Shown: piece after piece, positions 55,170 to 64,000 of the stretch
Layout of the letters: each line of letters starts with the position of its first letter
Numbering within the stretch: position 1 is the stretch's first letter
NCBI GenBank assembly: GCA_003223515.1
Contig: QHVI01000011.1
Coordinates: 1-64,000, forward strand
Length of the DNA stretch: 64,000 nt
Source: Candidatus Angelobacter sp. Gp1-AA117
GTDB taxonomy: Bacteria; Acidobacteriota; Terriglobia; Terriglobales; Acidobacteriaceae
Direction of reading: 5' to 3'
The notes under the pieces: model-generated
Told to the model about the DNA's origin: nothing
Databases searched by the model: none
What the model saw: only the letters and a program-made list of their open reading frames with translations
Made by a program: the position numbers and the translations under genes

Positions 55170-56750
55170 ATGCATCTTAAATCTGAAACCAACGAACGGA
55201 AGAAGAGTATTTACGATGCTATTGTCATCGGCTCAGGTATTACCGGCGGATGGGCAGCGAAAGAACTCACGGAGGCGGGTCTTAATGTGCTGGTTCTTGA
55301 AGCAGGGCCCAAAATTGAGCCCCACGAGATTTCAGATCTGAGCAAATGGACCCCTGAGCAGCGGCGGGAAACAGCAAAAAGGCAACCCATCCAGTCTCGC
55401 CATATCAGCTATTGGTTCCAGAATCCAAGTCTGTTTGTGGATGATCAGGATCATCCCTACACCCACGGTCCCTCAAATCCCTTTGTGTGGATCCGCGGGC
55501 GCCAGGTGGGTGGACGGAGTCTTACTTGGGGCGCGGTTACTCTTCGCCTTTCAGACTACGAGTTTCTCGCGCCTGAGCGCGACGGTATCGGCGAGCAGTG
55601 GCCTCTCAGCTATCGCGAGTTGTGCCCCTTCTATGACACCGTTGAGCGATTTCTTGGCATAGAAGGAACTTGCGAAGGTCTTTCACAATTACCAGATGGC
55701 GTTTTCTTGCCGGCTCCTCGGCTTACAGAAAGTGAGATCCGTTTTAAGCAAACTGTTGAAAACACCTGGAAAGATCGAAAAGTGATCAACAGCAGGGGAG
55801 TATCTGAGTCGCCGGGAGCGCTGCCTAATGGGGACAGCCGCTGGCCGCGTAAGAGCAGCCTGCATGGGACTCTTCATGCGGCCTTCGCCACTGGAAGGGC
55901 TACCCTGCGTCCCGATTCAATTGTTGCCCATCTCATTGTTGATAACAATACCGCCGGTATCAAAGGTGTAGCATGCGTGGACCGGGTCACTAAAGCGACA
56001 TTTGAAGTCTTCGGCAACCTGATTGTGCTGTGTGCGTCAACCATTGAATCGCTCCGCATCATGCTCAACTCAAAAAGCCCTCAGCATCCTGGTGGCGTCG
56101 GAAACTCTTCCGGATTCCTAGGGTCCTTCATGCTCGATCACCTGTCCATCAATTTTGCTGGTGAGATTCCAGGTGTAAGCAATGGGACAACCTATCCTGT
56201 GGGCGGATCACACGGTGTGTATATACCCAGATTCAGGAATCTGGAGAAGCCGGAAAAAGACTTTGTTCGCGGCTATGGAATCTTCGGACTGCTTCAACGG
56301 CCATCGAATCAATTCATCTTAAGCTCTCTTCTCGAAGTTCTGCCCGATCGTCGGAATCGTGTTGAAATTGATGAAGACAAGGTAGATTCATGGGGCATCA
56401 AAACGGTTCGCATCAATTTCGCGTATTCCGCAAACGAATACAAGATGCAGGAAGACGCCGAAGCCAATATGCGCGAAATGGTTGAAACATCCGGAATACC
56501 CATCATGCATCGTCAAGTTACAGCCCCGGGCGCCTATGTTCATGAATTAGGCGGAGCGCGTATGGGGACGAAACCGGCAACCTCTGTCCTGAATCGCTTT
56601 AACCAGTGTTGGGATGCTAAGAACCTCTTTGTCCTGGATGGTTCCTGTTTTGTCACTGCTGGTTGGCAAAATCCAAGCCTGACCATGATGGCCCTGGCGG
56701 TGAGGGCCTGTGGTTACATGGTTGACCAGCTAAAACGATGTGACCTCTAG
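55170..56750 (+). CDS. GMC-family FAD-dependent oxidoreductase
   Basis: 526 aa from ATG 55170, which has GGAGG 5 nt upstream; the ATG at 55155 would include that site and is rejected. FAD-binding Rossmann motif IGSGITGGWAAKELTEAGLNVLVLEAG at the N-terminus; GGRSLTWG loop; C-terminal HELGGARMG and LDGSCFVTAGWQNPSLTMMALAVRA, the region that normally carries the catalytic His/Asn of GMC enzymes. It oxidises alcohols to carbonyls. It lies 40 bp after the GT1 gene and before an SDR, so the three likely form a tailoring operon. Confidence 0.88.
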   Translation: MHLKSETNERKKSIYDAIVIGSGITGGWAAKELTEAGLNVLVLEAGPKIEPHEISDLSKWTPEQRRETAKRQPIQSRHISYWFQNPSLFVDDQDHPYTHGPSNPFVWIRGRQVGGRSLTWGAVTLRLSDYEFLAPERDGIGEQWPLSYRELCPFYDTVERFLGIEGTCEGLSQLPDGVFLPAPRLTESEIRFKQTVENTWKDRKVINSRGVSESPGALPNGDSRWPRKSSLHGTLHAAFATGRATLRPDSIVAHLIVDNNTAGIKGVACVDRVTKATFEVFGNLIVLCASTIESLRIMLNSKSPQHPGGVGNSSGFLGSFMLDHLSINFAGEIPGVSNGTTYPVGGSHGVYIPRFRNLEKPEKDFVRGYGIFGLLQRPSNQFILSSLLEVLPDRRNRVEIDEDKVDSWGIKTVRINFAYSANEYKMQEDAEANMREMVETSGIPIMHRQVTAPGAYVHELGGARMGTKPATSVLNRFNQCWDAKNLFVLDGSCFVTAGWQNPSLTMMALAVRACGYMVDQLKRCDL

Positions 56751-56834
56751 AGTGCGCTCAAGAAACAAGCTTCCATCACAGGAATATTTGTCGAACCATT
56801 CCATCTTCCGACTCCCCTTTTTGAGGTGCTACGA

Positions 56835-57617
56835 ATGAACATTGATCTTCAAGGCAAGACCGCTGTGGTAACGGCTTCCACGGCGGGGATTGGGTTCGCG
56901 ATTGCTCGAGGATTGGCAGAGAGCGGCGCTCACGTCGTGGTGAATGGGCGAACCGAGCAGCGTGTCAGCAAGGCCATCGGACAGATCAGGGACAAAGTTC
57001 CCCAGGCACAATTGCGGGGGGTTGCCGCCGATCTGGGCACTACCACTGGAATCGCTGCTTTGCTGCAGCACGTACCGGCGGCGGATATCCTGGTAAATAA
57101 CCTTGGCATTGTTGATCTCAAGCCTTTCTTTGAAATTACCGATGAAGACTGGGAACGCTTCTTTCGTGTGAACGTGCTTAGCGGCATTCGCCTGGCGCGA
57201 CACTACGCGCCGGCAATGGCGCAGCGGGGATGGGGGCGCGTGATCTTTATTTCCAGCGAATCAGGACTTCAGATCCCGGCAGAAATGGTCCACTATGGAA
57301 TGACCAAGACCGCACAACTGGCGGTCGCGCGCGGACTGGCTGAGGTCGTGGCCGGCACTGGCGTAACGGTTAACGCTGTGCTGCCTGGAACAACCCGGTC
57401 AGAGAGTGTGGAAACTTTTGTAGAACATGTTGGGAGACAGCTCGGCAAGAGCTTTGCTCAGGTCGAAAAGGAATTCACTTCCACTTCCCTGCTCAAGCGC
57501 TTTGCCACCACCGACGAGGTGGCTAGCATGGTGGTGTATCTTGCATCTGAACAAGCGTCGGCCACTACAGGCGCCAGCGTTCGTGTAGATGGCGGTACGG
57601 TTCGTTCAATTGCTTGA
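56835..57617 (+). CDS. Short-chain dehydrogenase/reductase
   Basis: 260 aa from ATG 56835, with GAGGT about 8 nt upstream. Classic SDR: TASTAGIGFAIA cofactor motif, NNLGI, catalytic Ser in FISSESG and YxxxK in HYGMTK, C-terminal VRVDGG. An NAD(P)-dependent alcohol/ketone interconverter. It is the last gene of the plus-strand accessory group and could act with the GMC oxidoreductase. Confidence 0.9.
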   Translation: MNIDLQGKTAVVTASTAGIGFAIARGLAESGAHVVVNGRTEQRVSKAIGQIRDKVPQAQLRGVAADLGTTTGIAALLQHVPAADILVNNLGIVDLKPFFEITDEDWERFFRVNVLSGIRLARHYAPAMAQRGWGRVIFISSESGLQIPAEMVHYGMTKTAQLAVARGLAEVVAGTGVTVNAVLPGTTRSESVETFVEHVGRQLGKSFAQVEKEFTSTSLLKRFATTDEVASMVVYLASEQASATTGASVRVDGGTVRSIA

Positions 57618-57910
57618 TGGTTCTGCTAAGTTGTTGCGGAGAAAGAACTGGCGCCGAAGAAGGGACAACGCTTCCATGACACAGCTATTTCAAGAACCTG
57701 CTGTCTATGGTGGTGATTTGTCGCGCACTCACCGAGTTGGGGCAAACCGTGAGGTACGGTTCGCGTCGGCCCCAAGCCGCCGACGAACGGGGGAAGCGGT
57801 CGGCTGCGGACGATCGCGGTCAGCCGGTGCCTGAACCCGTTGTTAGGACTTTTTGATAGGACAAGCTGATTTGCGCGAAAAAGAGAAGGGGCAAGTTGTT
57901 GATCCTAATT
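57618..57910. other. Spacer at the accessory/housekeeping boundary
   Basis: About 290 bp between the SDR and tRNA-Gln. Its right half is GC-rich and strongly self-complementary (see the separate entry at 57737-57826). The left half holds no supported gene; the open frame at 57589-57834 has an unnatural Arg-rich translation. Confidence 0.4.
57737..57826. ncRNA. Candidate structured RNA element
   Basis: A nested stem (TTGGGGC 57737-57743 with GCCCCAA 57769-57775) encloses a second perfect hairpin (AACCGT 57745-57750, ACGGTT 57756-57761). A further stem pairs CGGCTG (57801-57806) with CAGCCG (57821-57826). No family is recognised. It could be a remnant of an intron or mobile element, or a 3' regulatory structure. 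Strand is not determinable. Confidence 0.35.
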
Positions 57911-57984
57911 TGGCTGCCCCCCAGGGATTCGAACCCCGATATGCTGATCCAGAGTCAGCTGTCCTGCCGTTGAACGAGGGGGCA
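57911..57984 (-). tRNA. tRNA-Gln(CTG)
   Basis: Canonical cloverleaf on the minus strand: acceptor TGCCCCC/GGGGGCA, anticodon stem GCTGA/TCAGC with loop CTCTGGA (anticodon CUG, reading CAG), T arm with TTCGAAT, G73 and an encoded CCA (57911-57913). All standard conserved residues are present, in contrast to the two tRNA-Cys-like genes. It marks the edge between the biosynthetic locus and housekeeping genes. Confidence 0.95.
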
Positions 57985-58133
57985 GCAAAGAGGTAGGTCA
58001 TCTTGATTTTATGATGCATGCTCCGGCACGTCAAGAAATCCATCTTCAGATCTTCAGTCGCCTTCAGTCGAATTCTTAACGGTGAAAAATCTCGCTACAA
58101 TAATCTCGCTAGAATAAAGACGGGCAAGCATGC

Positions 58134-59270
58134 ATGCTCGACGCGATCTCCACCGTCGCCGGAGTGGCACTGATTCTGACCGTGCTCTGGGAGACGTTTG
58201 AAACGATTGTTCTTCCTCGCCGGGTCACTCGCCAGTTCCGGCTCACGCGGTATTTTTATGTTTATACATGGCTGCCGTGGTCTTCCCTGGCAAGAAAGCT
58301 AAAGGACAAAAAGAAACGTGAATCCCTGCTCAGCTTCTATGGCCCGATTTCTCTATTGCTTCTACTGGCGGTCTGGGCCTTCAGCCTGCTGCTCGGCTTT
58401 GCTCTCATCCATTACGGCACAGGAAGCATATTTACCGGGGCAGTCTTCCCCAGCCGCTTCGGTAATGCCCTCTATCTGAGTGGCACTACTCTGTTCACGC
58501 TTGGATTGGGTGACCTCACTCCTGCATCGCAACTGGCCCGCGTCCTCACTGTTTTGGAAGCAGGAATTGGCTTCGGTTTTCTGGCACTGGTGATTGGATA
58601 CCTGCCGGTGCTCTACCAGTCATTCTCGCGGCGGGAAGTAACCATCTCCCTGCTCGATGCCCGTGCCGGTTCGCCTCCCACGGCTACCGAGATGCTTCGC
58701 CGACACACCGGAGAGCATGGCATGAACGCGCTGCTCAAGGTTCTTGAGGACTGGGAACGCTGGTCGGCTGATCTCATGGAGAGCCATCTTTCTTATCCGG
58801 TGCTGGCCTATTTCCGCTCGCAGCATGACAACCAGTCATGGCTCGGCTCACTCACAGCCATTCTCGATCTCTGCTCCTTATTTATGGTGGGGCTGGAAGG
58901 CGTCTGCCAATATCAGGCCAAAATGACTTTTGCCATCACGCGCCATGCGCTGGTAGACCTCAGCCAGATCTTCAATGCACCTCCAGCAGCGGACGGAACC
59001 TATGACCGCCTGCCTCCGGAAGAACTTGCGGCCCTGAGGCAGTTCATCGAGCAGAACGGCTTCCATTTCAGCGACAGCAACAGCGCGGAGGTTGAGCTTA
59101 CACGCCTGCGTTCCCATTACGAACCTTACGCCTTTTCGCTGGCACGCTTCCTACAGGTGGAACTGCCGCCCTGGATCAACCACGGAACAGTGAAAGACAA
59201 CTGGAAAACCAGCGCCTGGCGCGAGCAGACCGTAGTGGCTGAACCGATGGCACAAGAAGAACATTTTTAA
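58134..59270 (+). CDS. Two-TM-type potassium channel family protein
   Basis: 378 aa from ATG 58134. Hydrophobic helices near residues 5-22, 70-95 and 140-165. The pore loop ALYLSGTTLFTLGLGDLTP carries a TLGLGD sequence like the K+ selectivity filter (TVGYGD type). The C-terminal half is cytoplasmic, with no recognised RCK/TrkA-N signature, and may be a regulatory domain. A membrane ion channel is likely; ion specificity is not proven by sequence. Confidence 0.8.
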   Translation: MLDAISTVAGVALILTVLWETFETIVLPRRVTRQFRLTRYFYVYTWLPWSSLARKLKDKKKRESLLSFYGPISLLLLLAVWAFSLLLGFALIHYGTGSIFTGAVFPSRFGNALYLSGTTLFTLGLGDLTPASQLARVLTVLEAGIGFGFLALVIGYLPVLYQSFSRREVTISLLDARAGSPPTATEMLRRHTGEHGMNALLKVLEDWERWSADLMESHLSYPVLAYFRSQHDNQSWLGSLTAILDLCSLFMVGLEGVCQYQAKMTFAITRHALVDLSQIFNAPPAADGTYDRLPPEELAALRQFIEQNGFHFSDSNSAEVELTRLRSHYEPYAFSLARFLQVELPPWINHGTVKDNWKTSAWREQTVVAEPMAQEEHF

Positions 59271-59356
59271 AACACAGCTTTTGGCTCTTAGCTCTGGGCT
59301 TAATTTGAATAGTGCGAAGACAGATCTTCGCTTCATCCTGCGAGTACAATTCTTGC

Positions 59357-59950
59357 ATGGTCACGTCTCTCAATGATTTCCCAACTTCGGCAGAGATAGC
59401 CCGCCAGATACTTCATCCTCAGCAATGTGCGTTGGTGGTCGTGGATATCCAGGAAAAACTCCTGCCGCCAATTCACGAAAAAGAACGGATGGTGCGCAAC
59501 AGCCAACTCCTGATTCGCGCGGCCAAAATACTCTCGCTGCCCGTGATCATAACCACACAGTATTCCAGAGGGCTGGGCCAGACCGTTCCGGAGATCGCTT
59601 CCCTGCTGCCGGATATTACCCCGCTCGATAAACTGGAATTTGGCTGCTTTGGCAATGGACAATTCTGTTCTACGGTGGCCAATCTCAACGGGCGCAACAC
59701 TCTTCTGCTCTGCGGCATGGAAACGCATATCTGCGTGCTGCAGACTGCGCTGGGCGCACTGGCGCAAGGCCATCACGTTCACGTTGCTGCAGACGCCGTG
59801 GGGTCGCGCTCAGAATTGAACTGGAAATTGGGACTTGATCGGATGCGTGATGCCGGAGCAGTCATCTCCTCCACTGAGATGATGATCTATGAGTTGCTGG
59901 GCAAATCGGGCACACCGGCCTTCAAAGAGATGCTGCAATACATCAAATAA
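59357..59950 (+). CDS. Isochorismatase-family cysteine hydrolase
   Basis: 197 aa from ATG 59357; a GTG 45 bp upstream is less likely. Catalytic triad positions visible: Asp in VVVDIQEKL, Lys in LDKLEFGCF and Cys in GMETHICVLQ. The length and the CGMETHICV motif fit the YcaC/nicotinamidase-like branch. Substrate cannot be told. A single gene among unrelated housekeeping neighbours. Confidence 0.88.
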   Translation: MVTSLNDFPTSAEIARQILHPQQCALVVVDIQEKLLPPIHEKERMVRNSQLLIRAAKILSLPVIITTQYSRGLGQTVPEIASLLPDITPLDKLEFGCFGNGQFCSTVANLNGRNTLLLCGMETHICVLQTALGALAQGHHVHVAADAVGSRSELNWKLGLDRMRDAGAVISSTEMMIYELLGKSGTPAFKEMLQYIK

Positions 59951-60015
59951 AAGTTCAGCAACAAAAGTAAAGCCTATGGATCGCAGCCGCCTTCAGTTGC
60001 GCGGATTGAACTTGA

Positions 60016-60819
60016 CTACTCGTCTGCGGGTTCTGCCTGTCCCGGTGAACGCTTCACTCGCACCACCGTGATTTTTCCAAACCCTTCATCAAAGCTGGGT
60101 GGACGAAGCTTGGCGGCCATACGCTGAATCAGATCTTCTTTTACCTGGCGCTCACGTCTGCGATTGCGTTCCAGGCAGACCTCCAGCGGAACATCGAAGA
60201 AAACCGCATGGACCTCATACCCAAAGCTCCGGGCCATCTTGATCCATTGCCGCCGCTCATGCGGCGCAAGATTCGTGGCATCTACATAGTTCCAGGGCAT
60301 GCGGGCAATCAGGCGGGCGCGCAAAAGTGAACGCAGAGTAGAAAACACCAGTCCTTGGTAACGCTGCTCGGTAATGTCATCAAAAAGAATGGACCGCAAC
60401 ATGTCACTGGAAAGCGGGGTGACACCACGCCGTTTGAACCAGGTAGTCTTGCCTGATCCGGGCAGACCGATTGCCAGAACAACAACGCCTTTGGGTTTGC
60501 GCTGCGATTTGCCCGAAACTGGTGCAACTGGCTGCTGCTCCGGGACACCCGGCGGAGGCGTGGAAGGCGATTCCGGCTGTACCTCGGTCTCCACCCTTCC
60601 GGCGTCCGGAGACACGGCTTCTACTTCCGGCGCTTCGGCTTCGGCGTCGTCGTCTCCCTGAGGCTCCGAGTCGGAAATCTCATAGGAAGGCCTGAGCGGC
60701 TCAGGGTGCAATTCGTCTACCGGAGGCTTCTGCTGGCCGACCTTCCCGGTAGCTTCAGATTCGTTTTCTTGGGTTTTTTTCTTACGGCGCTTCATGCGCT
60801 CGCGCATCCAATTGCGCAT
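60016..60819 (-). CDS. P-loop kinase (polynucleotide kinase/zeta-toxin-like) with acidic disordered N-terminus
   Basis: 267 aa from ATG 60819 (MRNWMRERMKRRKKK); a TTG 36 bp upstream is less likely. A basic start and a Pro/Glu-rich low-complexity region (about 15-110) precede the Walker A motif AIGLPGSGKTTW. Later features are SSDMLRSILF, VDATNLAPHERRQWI and FFDVPLEVCLERNRRRERQV, as in small ATP-dependent kinases of the PNKP/AAA_33 family, which phosphorylate nucleic-acid ends or small molecules. Function unknown. Confidence 0.8.
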   Translation of the reverse strand: MRNWMRERMKRRKKKTQENESEATGKVGQQKPPVDELHPEPLRPSYEISDSEPQGDDDAEAEAPEVEAVSPDAGRVETEVQPESPSTPPPGVPEQQPVAPVSGKSQRKPKGVVVLAIGLPGSGKTTWFKRRGVTPLSSDMLRSILFDDITEQRYQGLVFSTLRSLLRARLIARMPWNYVDATNLAPHERRQWIKMARSFGYEVHAVFFDVPLEVCLERNRRRERQVKEDLIQRMAAKLRPPSFDEGFGKITVVRVKRSPGQAEPADE

Positions 60820-61164
60820 AACTCGTGTGTAACATACCCGCAGGATAAGTTGCAAGCAAATGGAACCTTAACTGCTAGTTATACCGAATGTCCCGGTTAT
60901 ATCCCGGCATGAGAAGGACAACACTGCCGATGCAGCAAAGTTTCGCCGTCATGTCCAGACTTGAAACCTGCTTAGAACCACAGCTTTTCCATAGCGACTT
61001 CTGGCCAGACCCGCTGCTCCATTTCGCAGCCTTACAGCATTTGCACCCTCACTAACCCTTTGATAACCTGAAAGGTTTCAGGTCATGTCCCTCGCTTCCT
61101 GTGTTACTCATTGGCCTCAATCCGCATCAAATTCAGGTTCTCTGTTTTGGAGGAATGACAATAA
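60820..61164. other. Divergent promoter region of the kinase gene and gapA
   Basis: About 345 bp. No gene is seen. It contains the perfect palindrome at 61067-61082 and the gapA ribosome-binding site GGAGGAA (about 61149). No clear -35/-10 pair could be assigned with confidence. Confidence 0.5.
61067..61082. promoter_or_regulatory. 16-bp palindrome upstream of gapA
   Basis: CCTGAAAGGTTTCAGG is a perfect inverted repeat 82 bp before the gapA start codon. It may be a repressor operator or a leader hairpin; the binding factor is unknown. Confidence 0.45.
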
Positions 61165-62172
61165 ATGGCAATTAAAGTTGGCATTAATGGTTTTGGCCGT
61201 ATTGGCCGCAATATTTTACGTACTGCCATCCACGATCCCCAGATCGAATTTGTCGCAGTCAACGACCTCACCAGCCCCGAAACTCTGGCTCACCTGCTGA
61301 AATACGATTCCATTCTGGGGAATCTCAAGGAAGATATTAGTGCCGACGGCGATTCGATCAATGTTGCCGGGAAAAAACTAAAAGTTTTCTCAGAAAAGGA
61401 TCCGGCAGCCATCAACTGGGAATCTGTCGGCGCTCAGATCGTGATCGAGTCGACCGGCAAGTTCACTGACGCGGAGCAGGCGAAAAAGCACCTGCGCGGA
61501 CCGGTAAAAAAGGTCATCATCTCCGCTCCCGCCAAAAATGAAGACATCACCATTGTTCTGGGCGTAAACGAGAACAAATATGACCCGGCGAAGCACAACA
61601 TCATCTCTAACGCCTCCTGCACCACTAACTGTCTTGCTCCGGTGGCCAAGGTGATTAATGACAGCTTCAAAATCCAGAGTGGAACCATGACCACCATACA
61701 CTCTTACACCAACGATCAGGTCACGCTCGATTTCCCGCACAAAGACCTGCGCCGTGCCCGCGCTGCTGCCCTGTCAATGATTCCCACCTCCACCGGCGCC
61801 GCCAAGGCATTGCATCTGGTCATCCCGGAACTGAAGGGCAAGCTGGATGGTTTTGCTATGCGCGTGCCCACTCCAAACGTCTCGGTGGTCGATCTGGTTG
61901 CAGACGTGGAGAAATCCACCAGCGTGGACGAGGTCAACAGCACGCTCAAAGCCGCATCCGAAGGCCCGTTGAAGGGCATCCTTGGTTATGAAACGCACGA
62001 ACTGGTCTCTTCTGATTACAAAGGCGATGACCGTTCTTCGATCGTGGATGCTCCGCTCACCCGCGTGATCAACGGTAAAATGGTCAAAGTGATTGCTTGG
62101 TATGACAATGAGTGGGCCTACTCCTGCCGCGTGCGCGACCTCATCCACTACATCGGAAAGAAAGGCCTGTAG
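61165..62172 (+). CDS. gapA: Glyceraldehyde-3-phosphate dehydrogenase
   Basis: 335 aa from ATG 61165. NAD-binding [12 protein letters not shown]; catalytic Cys in [21 protein letters not shown] and WYDNEWAYS motifs; full length. It oxidises glyceraldehyde 3-phosphate to 1,3-bisphosphoglycerate in glycolysis. Pgk follows after 12 bp, so the two sequential enzymes are co-transcribed. Clearly housekeeping, outside the biosynthetic locus. Confidence 0.97.
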   Translation: MAIKVGINGFGRIGRNILRTAIHDPQIEFVAVNDLTSPETLAHLLKYDSILGNLKEDISADGDSINVAGKKLKVFSEKDPAAINWESVGAQIVIESTGKFTDAEQAKKHLRGPVKKVIISAPAKNEDITIVLGVNENKYDPAKHNIISNASCTTNCLAPVAKVINDSFKIQSGTMTTIHSYTNDQVTLDFPHKDLRRARAAALSMIPTSTGAAKALHLVIPELKGKLDGFAMRVPTPNVSVVDLVADVEKSTSVDEVNSTLKAASEGPLKGILGYETHELVSSDYKGDDRSSIVDAPLTRVINGKMVKVIAWYDNEWAYSCRVRDLIHYIGKKGL

Positions 62173-62184
62173 GCGCGAGAACGT

Positions 62185-63396
62185 ATGGCAAAGTTATCGA
62201 TTCAGGACCTGAAGCTCGATGGCCAGCGCGTCTTCATGCGCGTGGATTTCAACGTACCTTTAACCGAGGATGGGCGCGTCTCCGACGATACCCGAATTCG
62301 CGAAACCCTGCCCACGATTGAATATGCTTTGCGCAAGGGTGCGCGTCTGATCCTGGCTTCCCACCTCGGCCGTCCTAAAGGCAAACCCAATCCAAAAATG
62401 AGTCTGAAGCCTGCCGCTGAGCGGTTGCGAATTCTTCTCGATGAACAACTAGGACGCGGATGCAATGTGGGCTTTGCTCCCGATTGTATTGGCCTGGCTG
62501 CTGAAGAGATGGCCCATAAGTTGGAAAAAGGCCAGACACTGTTATTGGAAAACCTGCGCTTTCATGCCGAAGAGGAAGCGAATGACGAGAATTTTTCACG
62601 GCAACTGGCGGCTCTGGCCGATCTCTATGTAAACGATGCATTCGGCGCCGCTCACCGTGCTCATGGCTCAACTGTGGGAATCACAAAGTTTGTCGACCAG
62701 GCGGCCGCTGGGCTGCTGATGCAAAAAGAGCTGGAGTACCTGGGCAAGGCCGTAACTAATCCCGCCAAACCATTTGTGGCGATCATTGGCGGCGCCAAAG
62801 TTTCAGACAAGATCGATGTATTGCGCAACCTGCTGGGAAAGGTTGATGCATTACTGGTCGGTGGCGCGATGGCTTATACGTTCCTGCGCGCACAGGGCAG
62901 GCAGACCGGCAAATCTCTGGTAGAGGAAAACAAGATCAATCTGGCAAAAGAACTTCTGGAAGAGGCGAAAAGCAAGAATGTCCGTCTCCTGCTGCCGGTA
63001 GACCACGTCACAGCGGAAGAAATTGATCCCGCTGCAAAAACTCAGACCGTGAAAGACGCCAGCGGGATTCCCGAAGATCAGATGGGACTCGACATTGGGC
63101 CGGACACTGTCGCCGCGTTTTCCAAAGAAATAGCTGCTGCCAAGACCATTGTCTGGAACGGTCCGATGGGCGTCTTTGAAGTTGCTCCATTTGCCAAGGG
63201 CACCATGAAGATTGCCCAGGCAGTGGCTGCCAATCAAGGCGCTATCTCTATTGTCGGTGGCGGAGACTCGGTAGCTGCGGTGCATCAGGCCGGTGTCGCC
63301 GAAAAGATAACTCATATCTCTACTGGTGGCGGCGCTTCCCTGGAATTCCTGGAAGGAAAAAAGCTTCCAGGCGTCGAAGCCCTGAAAGATAAATAG
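62185..63396 (+). CDS. pgk: Phosphoglycerate kinase
   Basis: 403 aa from ATG 62185. RVDFNVPL substrate motif, [33 protein letters not shown], and the C-terminal nucleotide-binding GGDSVAAV and [13 protein letters not shown]. It makes ATP from 1,3-bisphosphoglycerate. Directly downstream of gapA in the same operon. Confidence 0.97.
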   Translation: MAKLSIQDLKLDGQRVFMRVDFNVPLTEDGRVSDDTRIRETLPTIEYALRKGARLILASHLGRPKGKPNPKMSLKPAAERLRILLDEQLGRGCNVGFAPDCIGLAAEEMAHKLEKGQTLLLENLRFHAEEEANDENFSRQLAALADLYVNDAFGAAHRAHGSTVGITKFVDQAAAGLLMQKELEYLGKAVTNPAKPFVAIIGGAKVSDKIDVLRNLLGKVDALLVGGAMAYTFLRAQGRQTGKSLVEENKINLAKELLEEAKSKNVRLLLPVDHVTAEEIDPAAKTQTVKDASGIPEDQMGLDIGPDTVAAFSKEIAAAKTIVWNGPMGVFEVAPFAKGTMKIAQAVAANQGAISIVGGGDSVAAVHQAGVAEKITHISTGGGASLEFLEGKKLPGVEALKDK

Positions 63397-63440
63397 CATT
63401 GAAATGGAGCGCGGCCGCCCTCGGCTGCGGGGAAGAATCT

Positions 63441-64000
63441 TTGCGAGCAGAAAAACCTTCGAGTCACGATGATCCGGCAAGACTGGCTCTTCTGCGCTAT
63501 CGCATCGGCCCTGAGGCCATTCTGGAACTCATTATCGGCGACATCACCACCGAATCCACTGATGCCATTGTGAACGCCGCCAACTCCAGCCTGCTGGGTG
63601 GCGGCGGTGTGGACGGGGCCATCCATGATGCTGCCGGGCCCAATCTCTTAGCCGAATGCCAACAGATTCGCCAAAAGCGCGGCCCACTTCCTGCCGGACA
63701 GGCTATAAGCACCAGCGGGGCTAATTTACCGGCGCGCTATGTAATTCATACGGTGGGACCTGTATGGCATGGTGGCTCTGCCAATGAACCGGAAACCCTG
63801 GCAAGCTGCTACCGCGAATCACTGCGCATCGCTGCAGAACTGGCCTGCGTGAGCATCAGCTTTCCATCAATTTCTACTGGGGCATTCGGCTACCCGGTGC
63901 ATGATGCCGCAAACGTAGCTCTTCGTGCTGTGGCTGAAGTTTTGCAGCAGCCACATCCAGTGACGCTAACGAGATTTGTGTTATTCGATCCGCGCACGCA
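63441..64000 (+). CDS. Macro-domain protein, ADP-ribose-binding/deacylating (partial at right edge)
   Basis: The frame is open to the window end. Macro-domain signature: LIIGDITTESTDAIVNAANSSLLGGGGVDGAIHDAAG, then YVIHTVGPVW and SISFPSISTGAFGYP, as in MacroD/YmdB-type enzymes that deacylate O-acetyl-ADP-ribose or remove ADP-ribose from proteins. There is no ATG in frame before the domain. TTG 63441, preceded by GGGGA, is the best visible start; TTG 63399 is an alternative. It follows pgk closely and may be read through from it. Confidence 0.85.
   Translation, partial: MRAEKPSSHDDPARLALLRYRIGPEAILELIIGDITTESTDAIVNAANSSLLGGGGVDGAIHDAAGPNLLAECQQIRQKRGPLPAGQAISTSGANLPARYVIHTVGPVWHGGSANEPETLASCYRESLRIAAELACVSISFPSISTGAFGYPVHDAANVALRAVAEVLQQPHPVTLTRFVLFDPRT

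Noticed and set aside
57589-57834. 81-aa plus open frame after the SDR
   Set aside because: It overlaps the SDR end, has Arg-rich unnatural composition and covers the self-complementary element.
62851-63480. 209-aa minus-strand open frame
   Set aside because: Antisense to pgk; no signature.

Overview
The window looks like a chromosomal segment of an Acidobacteriota member. This is an inference from three very large FtsX/MacB-type 'ADOP' permeases, which are typical of that phylum, together with mid-range GC and the style of the housekeeping genes. No 16S or other decisive marker is present. About 57.6 kb is an accessory natural-product locus. The last ~6 kb (tRNA-Gln, ion channel, isochorismatase-like hydrolase, P-loop kinase, gapA, pgk, macro-domain protein) is ordinary chromosome.

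Region 1 (about 1-38 kb, all on the minus strand) is a trans-AT polyketide synthase (PKS) locus. One PKS runs off the left edge: MT-GNAT-ACP loader, KS, DH, then three tandem enoyl-CoA-hydratase domains. A second PKS (3996 aa) carries ACP, an aminoacyl-tRNA-transferase-like (DUF2156/LPG-synthase-C) domain, a tyrosine-phenol-lyase-like PLP domain, KS-DH-KR-ACP, KS-ACP and KS. Trans-acting partners are a malonyl-type AT, an AT-like acyl hydrolase, a PksH-type dehydratase, an AcpK-type carrier protein, a decarboxylating KS (Cys to Ser), an ACP-GNAT fusion and a SbnA/CysK-like PLP synthase. There are also three paralogous membrane di-iron hydroxylases, UDP-glucose dehydrogenase and glycosyltransferases. 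No HMG-CoA-synthase-like enzyme for the beta-branch is in the window; it may lie to the left.

The most striking feature lies between the AT gene and the first hydroxylase: two tandem tRNA-Cys(GCA)-like genes. They keep the cysteine identity elements (GCA anticodon, U73, encoded CCA). They have lost U33, the D-loop GG and U55, which normally support translation. With the tRNA-transferase-like and C-S-lyase-like domains in the adjacent PKS, this suggests a dedicated non-translational Cys-tRNA that delivers cysteine, and hence sulfur, to a polyketide.

Region 2 (about 38.5-57.6 kb) is a class III lanthipeptide locus. It has a 48-residue precursor gene with a labionin-type core, a LanKC synthetase, a NusG-like antiterminator, three ADOP permeases and an NtrC-type response regulator/histidine kinase pair. 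On the plus strand follow a GT1 glycosyltransferase, a GMC oxidoreductase and an SDR. Four sigma-54-type promoters and twin inverted-repeat operators spaced 20 bp apart tie the lanthipeptide and ADOP genes to the NtrC regulator. PKS and lanthipeptide genes form one leftward array, and the ACP-GNAT protein is a candidate for joining the two products, as in lipolanthine/goadvionin-type hybrids. That link is inference.
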